Of a stretch of 64,000 nucleotides of DNA, positions 9,714 through 19,832 are shown in pieces. Within the stretch, counting starts at the first letter, position 1. Each line of letters begins with the position of its first letter. This stretch comes from Macrosoma leucophasiata (Eukaryota; Arthropoda; Insecta; Lepidoptera; Hedylidae). The stretch spans positions 18,744,001-18,808,000 of the forward strand of contig JAWQUS010000030.1 of the NCBI GenBank assembly GCA_036365455.1, given 5' to 3'. Both the position numbers and the translations under genes were made by a program. The notes beneath the pieces were generated by a model, which did no database searches, was not told the DNA's origin, and saw nothing but the letters and a program-made list of their open reading frames with translations.

Positions 9714-10985
9714 ATAAAGGAGATCCGCCACTTTGTATGGGGCATTGGTATATAATTTTACAACAATAAAACTTGTACGTCTTCAGACATTAGTTCATAT
9801 ACTACTATTTAAAACATATTTGACTTCGTTGACGAATTGGGTTCGTGAGATATAGCAGTTTAAAAAATGTATGAATAAAGTCGTTTTTCCGCCAATTTTT
9901 TTTTATTTTCGTACTTATTAATAATTAGCGCTAATTTGAAATTGACGGTTTGTAGATTACTAGGAGAAAGTGACTTTTACAATAAATAATCACGCTTGTA
10001 TCCACAAATACGTATGAATGCTTTTAAATTGCATTTCACTGTACACCGAGCACTTTTTTGACAAACTCCAGTCTACTTTTGCAGATTATATGACTTGAAC
10101 AGAAACCTCTAGCGCTACCTACGTAATCCAAATCGCAAGAGCACTCAAATCCGTTTCACAACAAGCACAAAAACTAGCCAGTAGTCAAAAACACAGAGAA
10201 GTCACAGCACAGATCACTATACTAGTCACAGAACGCCAACAACAAGCCAACAATATCCAACGAGCAGAATCAAATGAATGACGTCAAACGTCAATCATCA
10301 ATGACATCACCAAATGACAGACATAAGGTGACATATCAAAGCGTCAAAAAGTGATGTGTCAACATAGGCGGCTGTCATAAAATATCGATGTTTAAGAATA
10401 TCGATTCATTGATCGAATACTATGGCTTTTGTGTTGATTTTAAAACCTAAATGAATGTATTTCAATTAGTCTTCATCTGATTGTTGGCACCTTAAAATTC
10501 ATCAATCAACAATTAGATTTCATCTAACGTGTTTTTTCACTTATTTTTCTATTCATTATGTAACCGATTTTTTTTTATATGATTAATCGATACTTTTTGA
10601 TACAATAATTATATCCTACGCCATTACATTTCGTTACGTTTATCATAAATATCAAAAGTACAGATTTTTTCAAAAACTGTTTTAAATACTTTTCCGGCGG
10701 ATTTCAGTTTAATATTATACTGAAAAATTTACAGCTTTATGCGCAGAAATTTTATGTAAAGTGTTTGTTCATGTACAATCTATGTACCATTTTGGCTGAT
10801 CTCCTTTAATTTCTACAATGTATGAAGCTCGCGAAAACCTGCGAATACGTAATTATGATTCATGTTCTATGCCTCTGATTTATTTATTAAAATAATAAAA
10901 ATACTATTACAATTAAAAAAAAAGCTTACACAACAAAACACAAAATTTTTCATTTCACTATTTTCACAATGGAAAATCTCTGATA
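9714..10985. other. No gene recognised
   Basis: AT-rich. The piece 10800-10850 (CTCCTTTAATTTCTACAATG...) relates to the foldback at 9548-9713. The rest matches nothing else in the window. Confidence 0.4.
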
Positions 10986-10987
10986 AG

Positions 10988-11095
10988 AGACGACCCGGTT
11001 AGTCCAGCGGTGTAAGACGACCTTTTGATTCGAAGGGTCGCGGGTTATGTGTTGTATGTGTACAATGGCATCCACGACACAGGTTTATATATTAT
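10988..11095 (+). repeat. tRNA-like SINE fragment (family Y)
   Basis: GACCCGGTTAGTCCAGCGGTG (box A region) and GAAGGGTCGCGGGTT (start of box B) are followed directly by TGTTGTATGTGTACAATGGC and ACGACACAGG. Compared with 59040-59207, the T-loop and body are deleted, so this is an internally shortened copy. Confidence 0.65.
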
Positions 11096-11210
11096 GTACC
11101 TAATGTGGGGCTGTGAGTCTAAGCGTATTTTTTTTTTACTTCTCAACGGATCACCCTATTTACCCCATTTCTATACGTTCTAATAGGACTTAAACGTATA
11201 GGACACACGC

Positions 11211-11476
11211 TACTGGTGGAAGAGCTTCAGTGACGGAGCTCGCGGGCGTAGGCACCACCGAATTACCTAATATACTTGCCGCTAAATGGTAGTGTTCCGG
11301 TCAGGTGGTAATGTACGGCCCTGTAATTTCCGGCACAGAGGCATAACACCTTAGGCCTCAGGAGTGGTAACGCATCTGCATGGTCTTCATGTGGGTCTTT
11401 ATAGGCTGCAGTCATCACTTAACATCAATGTGAACTGCATGATTGTTTGCCACGCCCATTACATAAAAGAAAAATA
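11211..11476 (+). repeat. Family A copy, near full length
   Basis: Full 5' start (TACTGGTGGAAGAGCTTCAG) and an A-rich tail. About 15 bases around TTCAGCACTATCGTG are deleted, and the GACCTTGGTC block is shortened. Confidence 0.85.
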
Positions 11477-11709
11477 AAAAAAAGGACAACTAAAATTAAC
11501 CTACCAAATGAAATTTTAGACAACACAATAGGCATCTTCATAAACAATAAATCATGTTTTCAACTTACGTAATATTTGATGGCGTGAATTTTCCTTACAT
11601 AGTGTCAGTCGCGCACGTAATCGACTGAATCCGACCGAGATACCGTGCCGGTGAGCGGTGTCTATGTGTGCGTTCCTCGAGCGCGCTTTGTATGTAGATT
11701 GGCTTACGC

Positions 11710-11930
11710 CACAGAATATGTAATAATACTACGTATAGAATGGACACTTCGACGTCCCGCCCGATTTCCCCTCATCACCCAACCACCTCCCCTCTTAAGG
11801 GCGACGGTTGGTATTTTCTACGTGCTACGCGCACAGGCGCACGTGTAAATACACGACACTGATTGATGTCTGTATAATAGAGACCAAATTAAGCGTTTGT
11901 ACGGAATTTTAACGGAGTGTCCGCGGTGTG
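11710..11930 (+). mobile_element. DNA element F, copy 2
   Basis: 221 bp, starting CACAGAATATG and ending CCGCGGTGTG, flanked by the 7-bp duplication CTTACGC (11703-11709 and 11931-11937). The length is identical to copy 1, which fixes both ends of the family. Confidence 0.85.
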
Positions 11931-12374
11931 CTTACGCTTAGATCTGCCAAAACCTATATGTTTTGAACAATCATCATCAAAGTAAAGTCGTAGTGGGGTC
12001 TGTGAATCTCACCCATAATTTATCAATATCTTTACATCAGTATATCATGCTTGCGCAATTATTCATCCGATTGCGTTACAATTTTGAAGAATTATTACCC
12101 ATACCGATAATTATTGCGAAAAAATATGAGCCTCCGATATAGCTGAGCAACCCTGATGGATAGGCAAATATAATTGGTTAGATATCTTCTTTTGTATGAA
12201 TTTTTTACTCAATTTTTTACAAATTTTCAAGTTGATTAAGAAAATTGACGCAAAATAACCATTTCTCTGTATTAATTTATTTTTTAACGCATTTTTTTTT
12301 GTTAGATTTAACTAGTCAATTGTCTCTTTCGAAGGCTCGATGTGCAATACTACTTTCTCTTATGTGTGAAGGTT

Positions 12375-12482
12375 GACAGACAAGCAAACGGGCTACCTGA
12401 AGGAAAGTGGTCACCGTCGCCTATGAACATTTGCAACACCAGTGGAGTTGCCAACGCGCTGCCAGCCTTGAAGGACTCTTAA
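12375..12482 (-). repeat. LINE 3' end remnant (family Q)
   Basis: Minus-strand sequence reads CTTCAAGGCTGGCAGCGCGTTGGCAACTCC..., CATAGGCGACGGTGACC, GTAGCCCGTTTGCTTGTCTGTC. It matches the longer LINE end at 41539-41808, which encodes an RT C-terminus. Confidence 0.65.
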
Positions 12483-12499
12483 AACTTCTTGCTGCGCAC

Positions 12500-12590
12500 T
12501 GTACACTCACTGAAATAAAACTGTTTTACAGATTTATCTCGCATATATTAAATTAAAATGATTTTTATAATCAAACCGTCGTTCCATCAT
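12500..12590 (+). repeat. Diverged half of the GAAATAAAACT foldback MITE
   Basis: CACTCACTGAAATAAAACTG and ACAGATTTATCTCGC match one arm of the palindromic element at 61722-61838. The second arm is not recognisable. Confidence 0.45.
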
Positions 12591-12595
12591 TTTAC

Positions 12596-12946
12596 TCCAG
12601 TGTAGGAGCTCAAGGGCGTAGGCACCACCGCATTACCTAACCTATCTGCTGCTAAATGGTAGTGTTCCGCACTATCGTGTTCCGGTTAGATGGTAATGTA
12701 TGGCCCCGTAATAACTATCACAGTACTTAAGAAATTGAAGAAAAAAGGTAAAATTTGACTATGGGCAGGAAATGAACCTGCGACCTCAGGATAACCAGTC
12801 CAGCCGCTTTACCACTAAGCTACCGAAGTCCCACACCGATGCGTCAAATTTTGCTTTCCGTTTTTTCTTTAATTTCTTAAGTTCACTCGCATGCGTTATT
12901 GTGAAAAATCAATAGTACAGCTATCACAGAGACATAACATCTAATC
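12596..12946 (+). repeat. Family A copy split by an arm-tRNA-arm element
   Basis: Family A runs 12596-12723 (CCAGTGTAGGAGCTCAAGGGCGTAGG...AACTATCACAG) and resumes at 12921 (CTATCACAGAGACATAACATC). The 9 bases CTATCACAG are duplicated at the break. The 3' end of family A is lost where the next SINE begins. Confidence 0.85.
12724..12920 (-). mobile_element. Arm-tRNA-arm element nested in a family A SINE
   Basis: A 197-bp insert with the 9-bp duplication CTATCACAG (12715-12723 and 12921-12929). The left arm (about 12729-12759) is the inverse of the right arm (about 12850-12887), palindromic around TTAAGAAATT/AATTTCTTAA. Between them lies a minus-strand tRNA-like core at about 12762-12830 with box A TAGCTTAGTGGTAAAGC and box B CAGGTTCATTTCCTG. 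Beyond the right arm TCGCATGCGTTATTGTG corresponds to the TTCGCATTAACACATGC block of other copies. The pristine neighbouring SINE gives the empty-site sequence. Confidence 0.8.
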
Positions 12947-12949
12947 TAA

Positions 12950-13262
12950 CTGCCCCAGTAGCCTAGTGGTAGCAGGCCACTACTACTACGCTGGAGGTCC
13001 TGGGTTCGATTTCCGGGTCGGGGACTATCAGAGATAACGGTTTAAAATCCTTTATCTCTGGTTTTATTGGGATTATTCCATTTTCTGGAAGTTTCCCAGT
13101 ACCTCGGAGTTTGGTAATGTGCCCGGAGATGGCAACAGGCTCGCCACCTGTTACATGGGCCGAAAACGTAACCGGCGAATCGTGGGTGTTTGCATGTATG
13201 CTTCAATGCATGCATTTACCTCTGCCTACCCCTTCGGGGATTACAGGCGTGAAGTTACGTTT
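12950..13262 (+). repeat. Family C tRNA-headed SINE, full length
   Basis: The head has box A (TAGCCTAGTGGTAGC, from 12959) and box B (GGTTCGATTTCC, 13003-13014), a Pol III promoter of tRNA type. A body of about 200 bp follows: TATCTCTGGTTTTATTGGG, GAAGTTTCCCAGTACCTCGG, CACCTGTTACATGGGCC. The 3' 40 bases (CTCTGCCTACCCCTTCGGGG...CAGGCGTGAAGTTACG) resemble the end of LINE family D (5126-5163), the pattern of a SINE borrowing a LINE tail. Other copies: 29737, 30727, 46268, 57452, 59489, 61043, and 63057 (minus). Confidence 0.85.
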
Positions 13263-13342
13263 ATAACATCTAAGAACTCAGGGGTGGCAACGCATCTGCA
13301 TTTTGACCTCTGGTCTTGCTGTGAATGGATTTCTAAAAGCTA
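13263..13342 (+). repeat. Family A 3' fragment
   Basis: AACTCAGGGGTGGCAACGCATC and TTTTGACCTCTGGTC from the family A middle. It abuts the end of the family C SINE. Confidence 0.65.
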
Positions 13343-13518
13343 ATAAACTCACTTCGTATTAATGAGATGGGATGTAGGAAACATCCAACGCTATTGGCAG
13401 CACATTGTACATCCATCAATGTTTCCGCATACATCTGCCCACGTTTGTTGCATTTCAATGAATGCGCTGCGCACGCGCACACGTTTTCGTATCATATAGT
13501 GTCTGACAATAATATTGT

Positions 13519-13626
13519 TATTTTTAAAGAAAAATGGAAAGAAAAATTTGACTTCAGGCGAGGCTCGAACTCGCGACCTACTGGGAATCTAGTCCAGCCG
13601 CTCTTCCAATTGAGCTACTGAAGCCT
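13519..13626 (-). mobile_element. Arm-tRNA-arm element with complete tRNA-like core
   Basis: The minus-strand core is 13546-13624. The acceptor stems GGCTTCA and TGAAGTC pair over 7 positions (one G-T), the D-arm is TAGCTCAATTGGAAGAGC, and the T-arm GCGAG-TTCGAGC-CTCGC is perfect. The anticodon stem has one mismatch and its loop CTAGATT would read AGA (Ser). The core runs straight into the arm GAAGTCAAATTTTTCTTTCC. No poly-T terminator follows at once, and the same core with the same arm recurs at 58744-58850. I therefore call it a mobile tRNA-derived unit rather than a host tRNA gene. Confidence 0.7.
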
Positions 13627-13627
13627 G

Positions 13628-13701
13628 TTAAATTTAAATAAACTATATTAAAAAATATTTTGAATTATCTTAAAAAATACGAAGAAACTTTTTCTCCAAC
13701 C
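13628..13701 (+). mobile_element. Solo mariner 3' end
   Basis: TTTAAATAAACTATATTAAAAAATA... and CGAAGAAACTTTTTCTCCAACC match the last 70 bases of the mariner at 37634-38643. It abuts the tRNA-like core, so one of the two insertions truncated the other. Confidence 0.8.
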
Positions 13702-13934
13702 TAATATTTATAATTCACAAAATATTCATGGTTATTGTCCTTATCAACTTCCTTGTCTCATGAGCTGTATGTGATGCATTTGCATTGTTTAATCTATTGT
13801 GTCTGCAATAGGACAGGGAAGTGGTCATGTATAATGTTTTGTAAAGCAATTGATATTGTAATTAAAAATAGATTAAACTCATAGTACTTTTTTGTGTCCA
13901 AGACTCACAACTTGGCCATAAGAGCTATATCGTC

Positions 13935-13985
13935 AAGTAGATTAGGTAATGTCGTGCGTCGAGCTCAGTCACTAGAGATCCACCT
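13935..13985 (-). repeat. Family A 5' fragment
   Basis: AGATTAGGTAATG followed by GAGCTCAGTCACTAGAGATC. A decayed 5' block. Confidence 0.55.
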
Positions 13986-14014
13986 ATGAATGTCACTTCA
14001 TTACTCTTCGTATG

Positions 14015-14347
14015 CAGTGCCGGATAAAGCCGGTGCGGGGCCCGTAGCAAATGTGACCATGGGGCCCTAGAGTTACATTGCCTACTGAAATTTAGGATGT
14101 AAATAAAACAACATTTACGAAAAGGAATCGAAAACAAATTTAGAGGATTCCCCCTGTAAGTATTGTGGTATTGCCAACTTGCAACATAATAATATAGGTA
14201 CCTATATAATTAGTGGTCAACGCTCCCTTTGAGAATAGCTAAGGTGTATTACATATTTGTGTTTTTTTTTGGGCACAGGCACGGGGCCCCCAATGGCGCG
14301 GGGCCCGTAGCATTTGCTACTCCTGCTATATGGCTAATCCGGCACTG
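14015..14347 (+). mobile_element. Non-autonomous hAT-like element (CAGTGCCGG family)
   Basis: 333 bp, CAGTGCCGGATAAAGCC...GGCTAATCCGGCACTG, flanked by the perfect 8-bp duplication TTCGTATG (14007-14014 and 14348-14355). Very similar to 1908-2241 over the full length, in the opposite orientation. Its right duplication overlaps the left duplication of the next insertion. Confidence 0.9.
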
Positions 14348-14358
14348 TTCGTATGAGC

Positions 14359-14651
14359 CATCATAGAGCAACACGGGCCACCGGTCGCGGCGGACTGGAG
14401 GGGAGTAGCCATAGCGTTTAATACCGACGCAAAACAGTCTGTCATTTTTTGCGGGGCAAATGCGTGCAACACACGCACACTACAAAAATCGTCTATTACT
14501 ACGAAACTCACACCTTGACCTTAACAAAATACAGAAACAATTTTACGCACACATTTAAACATCTAAGCGACAGGTATAGGCCCATTTGGGCTTGTACTTT
14601 GACAGATGAGAAAGCCTGCATATGGCTACTCCCCTCCGGTGTTGCTCTATG
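14359..14651 (+). mobile_element. Non-autonomous DNA element H (CATAGAGCAAC family), copy 1
   Basis: A 293-bp element with an 8-bp duplication GTATGAGC (14351-14358 and 14652-14659). The right end reads GGCTACTCCCCTCCGGTGTTGCTCTATG. The left end reads CATAGAGCAACACGGGCC..., then GGAGGGGAGTAGCCATA. The inner parts pair, but the right end lacks the GGCCACCGGTCGCGG segment. 8-bp duplications and CA...TG ends fit hAT or P superfamilies. No transposase. Inserted inside the duplication left by 14015-14347. Confidence 0.8.
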
Positions 14652-14875
14652 GTATGAGCAAACAAACAATCAATGAATGAATAGAAAACAATCGTTCTCG
14701 ATATCACATTCGACTCATCAATTTGGCAACGTCACGGCCCACTTGTGGCCGACACGTCGATTGGACCCGAATGGTTCCGATTTGTAACATGTTGGCGCAA
14801 CGTTCTTGCGTTGGAAACTTATTGTAGATTTCGATATGTGCGAACATTTGATGTGTGTAAACTAGATGGGTCACG

Positions 14876-15234
14876 TAGTAATGGCAACCCATTTTATGTC
14901 CCACTGCTGGGCACGAGTCTCTCCCCTTTTTTGGGGGGAGGCCTGGAGCTTACTCCACCACGCTGCTCCAATGCGGATTGGTGGAGGTGGGTGGGTTAGT
15001 GGCGAACCCACTGTCGGATGTTTTCAAACCGCCCATAAGACCTCCGACAAGGTTTAACGACTGCTATCCATCGATAGCAACCGGGACCGACGGCTTAACG
15101 TGCCCTCCGAAGCACGGAAACGCGCATTTAATTTGCCACTAGCGGTCACCCATCACACTACCCGACCGCGCCCGTAGTGCTTAACCGAGCAGATCGCTTA
15201 CGATCTACACCAGCCGCTGGGCCATGCGCGCTTC
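14876..15234 (-). repeat. Family B copy, full length
   Basis: Minus-strand copy from CATGGCCCAGCGGCTGG (right end) to GTGGGACATAAAATGGG (left end). All the blocks of the 1013-1376 copy are present. Confidence 0.85.
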
Positions 15235-15268
15235 GTTCTAATTTCTATCTACATAGAAATAAAACTTT

Positions 15269-15555
15269 TACTGGTGGTAGAGCTCCAGTGACGGAGCTCG
15301 CGGGCGTAGGCACCACCGCATTACCTAATATAATTGCCGCTAAGTGGTAGTGTTCAGCACTATCGTGTTGCGGTCAGGTGGTAATCTACGGCCCTGTAAT
15401 TTCCGGCACAGAGGCATAACACTTTAGGCCCCAGGAGTGGTAACGTATCTGCATTTTGACCTTGGTCTTTGTGTAAGTGTATATAGGCTGCAGTCATCAC
15501 TTAACATCAATGTGAACTGCAAGCTTGTTTACCAGTTCCATGACATTAAAAAAAA
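15269..15555 (+). repeat. Family A copy, full length
   Basis: Starts TACTGGTGGTAGAGCTCCAG and ends CATGACATTAAAAAAAA. One of the least diverged copies. Confidence 0.9.
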
Positions 15556-16735
15556 GTAATTTACAGACAGTTTATAAGGGATGTGATGTGATTTGCAGTC
15601 CCCTACAGCCCTTTTGATTCTAGCCTCGGTCTTCTGTTTGTGCAAATTCTGATGGAGCAACCAAGCATCTAGTCAATTAATGATCAACCAAAGAAACTTT
15701 AGTAGGTAATTAAAAAATAACAACAAAACAAAAAACACTGATGTCTTAATACTACGTTCTGGGGCTCAATTAAGACGGCGTGTATAAAGATAGAATGAAA
15801 CAAAGCATTAGAGATTCGGTTTACGACAATCTTAAAATCACAAAAAGGTCATAGCTCCCTTCTGTTTTATTTTATGATATGGAAGTGGCAAACTTATACA
15901 TATTATAAACTTGGAAGATTTCACGCAAATTTAATAAGTAAATTCCTTTTTTTTTCTATCTCCAATGTCATTCTTTAAACAATAGACATAAAAGTAAACG
16001 GTATTCAAGTAAAGAAAGACCTTTTGTGTACCAACCTTAACTGGGAATCAAGATGACAAAGAATAATCTGATTTCAGAACGGACATTGAATTATCGACCT
16101 TTTGTGCATGACATTGAACTCATTTTTCGTAGACTTTATTGAATTATGAAGATAAAACTTCGGCTTCCTATGGTTTCGTCTGTGCAAAACCTTATTTCGT
16201 GTCCAGTATCTCATTTCTTAATAGCAGTATTAGTAGGTATCTCCACTTTTTAATCTATTAGGCAATACGAAGTTCATCGGGACAGCTTCTCCAAATTCCT
16301 CTAGCATTGATATTATAGATAAAATATCCTAACGTTGGTCTCTATTAAATACTAGTTTTAAGTTTTGCCAAAAATGTTTGTGAACAGCAAACAAGTTTTG
16401 TAAATATTTAAATCGGGTATGATAGGTTAATAATCAACGTGAGAAAATATGCATTCGGGAAACGAAGGTTTTTACCAATATGTTTTTAAAAATCTTCAAG
16501 GTTTTTACGAAAATTACAACTCTAATATTTACTTAGTATGCGGATATGTACCTATTGTATATTTAAAGTGGTATTTCAGTTTCGTATAAGAATAGAAGTG
16601 TATGTTTATGGTATCAACAAGATTAAAGACTAGAATCATAAGTATATAAATAAAGATATGTATATTTGTGCTCCCCTATTTTATACATAACAAACCATAT
16701 GGAAGAGGTATATATAAATTAAATGTCATGTCAAC
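15556..16735. other. No gene recognised
   Basis: About 1.2 kb of AT-rich DNA without repeats shared elsewhere in the window and without a usable open frame. It may hold intron or regulatory DNA of a neighbouring gene, but nothing proves it. Confidence 0.4.
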
Positions 16736-16739
16736 TTCG

Positions 16740-16812
16740 TAACAACTCACAGAGGCTTAACGACTTAGGTCTCAGGGATGGCAATGCATTTACATTTTGA
16801 CAATGGGTTTAC
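16740..16812 (+). repeat. Family A middle fragment
   Basis: ACAGAGGCTTAACGACTTAGG and TCTCAGGGATGGCAATGC from the central region. Confidence 0.6.
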
Positions 16813-16837
16813 AAAAAATTATAATATTATAGCTTAA

Positions 16838-16935
16838 GGTTGGCAGCGCGCTTGTAACTCCGCATGTGTTGCAAATAAATGTTCATAGGCGACCACTTTC
16901 CATCAAGTGGCCCGTCTGCTTGTCTGTCAACCTTT
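16838..16935 (+). repeat. LINE 3' end remnant (family Q)
   Basis: GGTTGGCAGCGCGCTTG, GTTCATAGGCGACCACTTTCC and TGGCCCGTCTGCTTGTCTG match the end of the LINE at 41539-41808. Confidence 0.65.
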
Positions 16936-17342
16936 AGACAAAAATAATATTATGAACTCAATCTATCCCTTACCGCTAACACAGGAAACCGGGACTTAAC
17001 AAAGAAATTATAATCCACGATTTTAAACGACTTACGCCTTTTCTTCGCTCCTAGGATTTTTTAATTAAAACTAACTTCGGAATGAATTTTCAAGGGAGAA
17101 CTCTGCAATGACCTGTCGGTTTATAATAAAAAGTAAATTATTTCTTATTTATAAATCAAGTTCAGCTGCGACTGTATGCGCGGGGCATATAATAAAATGA
17201 TGTTTAAAAATTTAAATAGTTAGGTATTTCAAATTCAATTTTCGATCATCTTTTTTTTAATTAAATTGTTTTACCGCTATGGATTCAAGTCCTTTGCATT
17301 CAATCTGCATTAATTTTCATATCCTTATTTTTTTCTTTCCGT

Positions 17343-17391
17343 ATGGTGGTGCCTATGCCCGCAAGCTTCGTCACTGGAGCTCTACCACCAT
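17343..17391 (-). repeat. Family A 5' fragment
   Basis: GGTGGTGCCTATGCCCGC and CACTGGAGCTCTACCACC, i.e. the first 50 bases of family A on the minus strand. Confidence 0.75.
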
Positions 17392-17420
17392 CTTATCACC
17401 TCCATGTGGATTAAGATTAA

Positions 17421-17969
17421 GGCGGCCAACTCCCTGGTGATAGCATGCGGGACATTTTGTGAATAGATAGTGTATGGTGATTATGAAGTTTTGTCAGTAT
17501 ACGTACTTACCTATGTACCAAAATAACATAAAAACACAAAACTTACATACTTAAGTCATTTATTTTTAAAATAGTATTTATCACTAGAGTGACACTTTTT
17601 TACAAAAATGCAAAATGGAACAAAGCGATCACATAAACACACACGCAAACAGTTTTCAATCGAATTCACACAATGCGTGTAGATATCATTGATATACAAA
17701 GGTTTTTTTTATATCAATGGTTGATATACGTAGATGCTCCGCTGTTGTTTGCATGTGTGTGTGGGTGTAGTGTAGTGTATGTTTTGTGTGTGTGTGTGTG
17801 ACGGTGTGGTTATGTAGTAACTTGAAAAAAATAGGCATGGTACGTCAATGCATCCAATGCGGGACCCATTCAACGTTTTGCGGGACTATTTTTGTTAATT
17901 CTTGCAAAGCGGGATTACATCCAGCATTACGGGAAGGTCCCGCAGCATCCGGGATCCGGGTTGGCCGCC
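17421..17969. mobile_element. TTAA-flanked DNA element (piggyBac-like insertion site)
   Basis: Perfect 10-bp inverted ends GGCGGCCAAC (17421-17430) and GTTGGCCGCC (17960-17969), each bordered by TTAA (17417-17420 and 17970-17973). TTAA is the piggyBac target, but the ends lack the usual CCC start, so the superfamily is uncertain. The 549-bp interior has GCGGGAC repeats on the right, a GATATCA palindrome near 17690-17735 and a (GT)n tract. No transposase. Confidence 0.6.
17752..17802. repeat. (GT)n-rich tract
   Basis: Interrupted TG repeats inside the TTAA-flanked element. Confidence 0.85.
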
Positions 17970-18254
17970 TTAATTAAGATGTAAGAAATAGAAATTGGAA
18001 CATGACAATGAGTTGAAGAAATGATTTTTACATGTACCTACTGGCATGAAGTACAGACGTCTATTGCCGTACCTAAGAAGAAAAAACAGTGATTACATTG
18101 AAATCAGGTTTCAATGTACTAAAGTAGTCATCAAAACTTACGAACTATTAGCAAATTGTGTATGTTTGTACTTATATGTACACACCTCAGTAGGCTTTGA
18201 ACAAATACAGACTTAGAGTTATGTTTATTTACTGTTTTCACCCAAGTTCTCTGT

Positions 18255-18310
18255 TTATAAGCTAGCTGACCCGGCAAACGTGTTGCCATACAATAAATGT
18301 TAGAGCTAAG
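18255..18310. repeat. Insect-wide repeat scrap
   Basis: AGCTGACCCGGCAAACGTGTTGCC is a wording I know from many insect interspersed repeats. Only a short piece is here and its parent element cannot be named. Confidence 0.35.
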
Positions 18311-18470
18311 TATTATTGTCGTGCAAAAAATCAAAAAAAATAATCGGATCCCATTTTCAGCGTAAGAAACGAGTTCAAATGCGTATTTCGATGTACGCTA
18401 TTTTTTACCACTACTTCTAAGATATTAATTATAATAAATATGATGTATTTCATGTACATTATTAAACAAT

Positions 18471-18764
18471 TTTTTTTATACTATGGAAGTGGCAAACAAG
18501 CATTCAGTTCACATTGATGTTAAGTGATGACTGTGGCCTATAGACACCCACAAAAAGACCAAGGTCAAAATGCAGATTCGTTACCACTCCTGAGGCCTAA
18601 GGTGTTATGCTTCTGTGCCGGAAATTACAGGGCCGTACATTATCACCTGACCGGAACATGATAGTGCTGTTATATTGCATGATAGTGTAGTAACACTACC
18701 ATTTAGCGGCAAGTATATTAGGTAATGCGGTGCCAGCGAGCTCCGTCACTGGAGCTCTGCCACG
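18471..18764 (-). repeat. Family A copy, full length
   Basis: T-run at the left and GAGCTCCGTCACTGGAGCTCTGCCAC at the right. A local duplication sits around GATAGTG (18655-18695). Confidence 0.85.
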
Positions 18765-18837
18765 AGTAAAATTATAATGAAACATTATTATATTGTTAAG
18801 GTATGTAACTGTGGTATTTAAAATGCTTAAAAATTAC

Positions 18838-19205
18838 GTTTGTTGTATGGGAGACCCCTTTTATGTTGAAGTGCTTTTTTTTTATATTCTTTAATTTTAA
18901 GCGTCTACCTGCTACCGTTTATTAATATTGTACTAAAATAGTCATAGTCATTTATTTGCTAACTAAGTTGATACATTAAGGTCTTAAAATTAGGTTGCTT
19001 AGCTGCCATTTTCTGGCCCTGCAAAATTTTATTCAATTTTTTAAAAATTAATTTCCTACTAAAATGTGTGATTAAAAAAAAAAATAAACACGTATTAGTT
19101 GTTATAGAAGCAACGGAAATACATAATTTGGGAAAATTTAACAAATAGTCAGCGGCGCCTTAGGAATGGGGTCCCGTTTTTACCTTTTAGGTATGGAACA
19201 CTAAA
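18838..19205 (+). repeat. Family Z repeat
   Basis: GTATGGGAGACCCC, GCAACGGAAATACATAATTTGGG and GGGGTCCCGTTTTTACC with GGAACACTAAAAC, in the family order. The section with the GACAGACGG tract is missing. Confidence 0.55.
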
Positions 19206-19525
19206 ACTACGTTGCGAATCTTAAAATCAACAAGTCTAGTATTTTTAGAAGCATTTCGCAAAAGTTTTTTAGCAATTCAAATGTCAATCGGGTCTTTGAC
19301 TTCAAAACTAGTTTAAAAGGTCATATCTGATTGTTCACAGCGTATGGGATGTCCGTCCGTGCGTTGAACTTGTTGTTATATTGATATTATTCGTAATATT
19401 GTTATTAATCCGAAATTCGTAACGGTTTATATATTTGAATTAATTTAATGAAGTGGTTCAACGTTCTGTTTTAAAGAATGTATATATTTATTTTAGTTTT
19501 CTTTGTGGCCGGATACCCGGTATGT
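19206..19525. other. No gene recognised
   Basis: AT-rich, no repeats recognised. Confidence 0.4.
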
Positions 19526-19643
19526 TTTTTTTTACGGAGGTTGCAAACAAGCATGCAAGTGGTAACTGCAGGCTATAGACATCTAAACAAAAACCAGAGG
19601 TCAAAATGTATATGCGTTCCCATCCCTGACACCTAAGTTAGGT

Positions 19644-19832
19644 CACACCGCGGTCACGCCGCCAAAATTGCATACAAACGCTTGATTTGTCTCTATTACA
19701 CAAACATCAATCAGTGACGTGTATTAGCACGTAGAAGTACCAACCGTCGCCCATAAGAGGGGAGGAGATGCGGGGAAATCGGGCGGGACGTCGAAGTGTC
19801 CATTCTATACGTAGTATTATTTATTACATATT
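19644..19832 (-). mobile_element. DNA element F, copy 3, right end damaged
   Basis: Starts CACACCGCGGTCACGCC and carries the whole body, but stops at ACATATTCTC. The terminal TG and the right duplication are replaced by the foldback at 19833-19890. Confidence 0.75.

Noticed and set aside
13546..13624. Functional host tRNA(Ser) gene on the minus strand
   Set aside because: The cloverleaf is good, but the anticodon stem has a mismatch, the 3' side runs into the mobile arm with no immediate T-run terminator, and a second copy with the same arm exists at 58744. A mobile derivative is the better reading.
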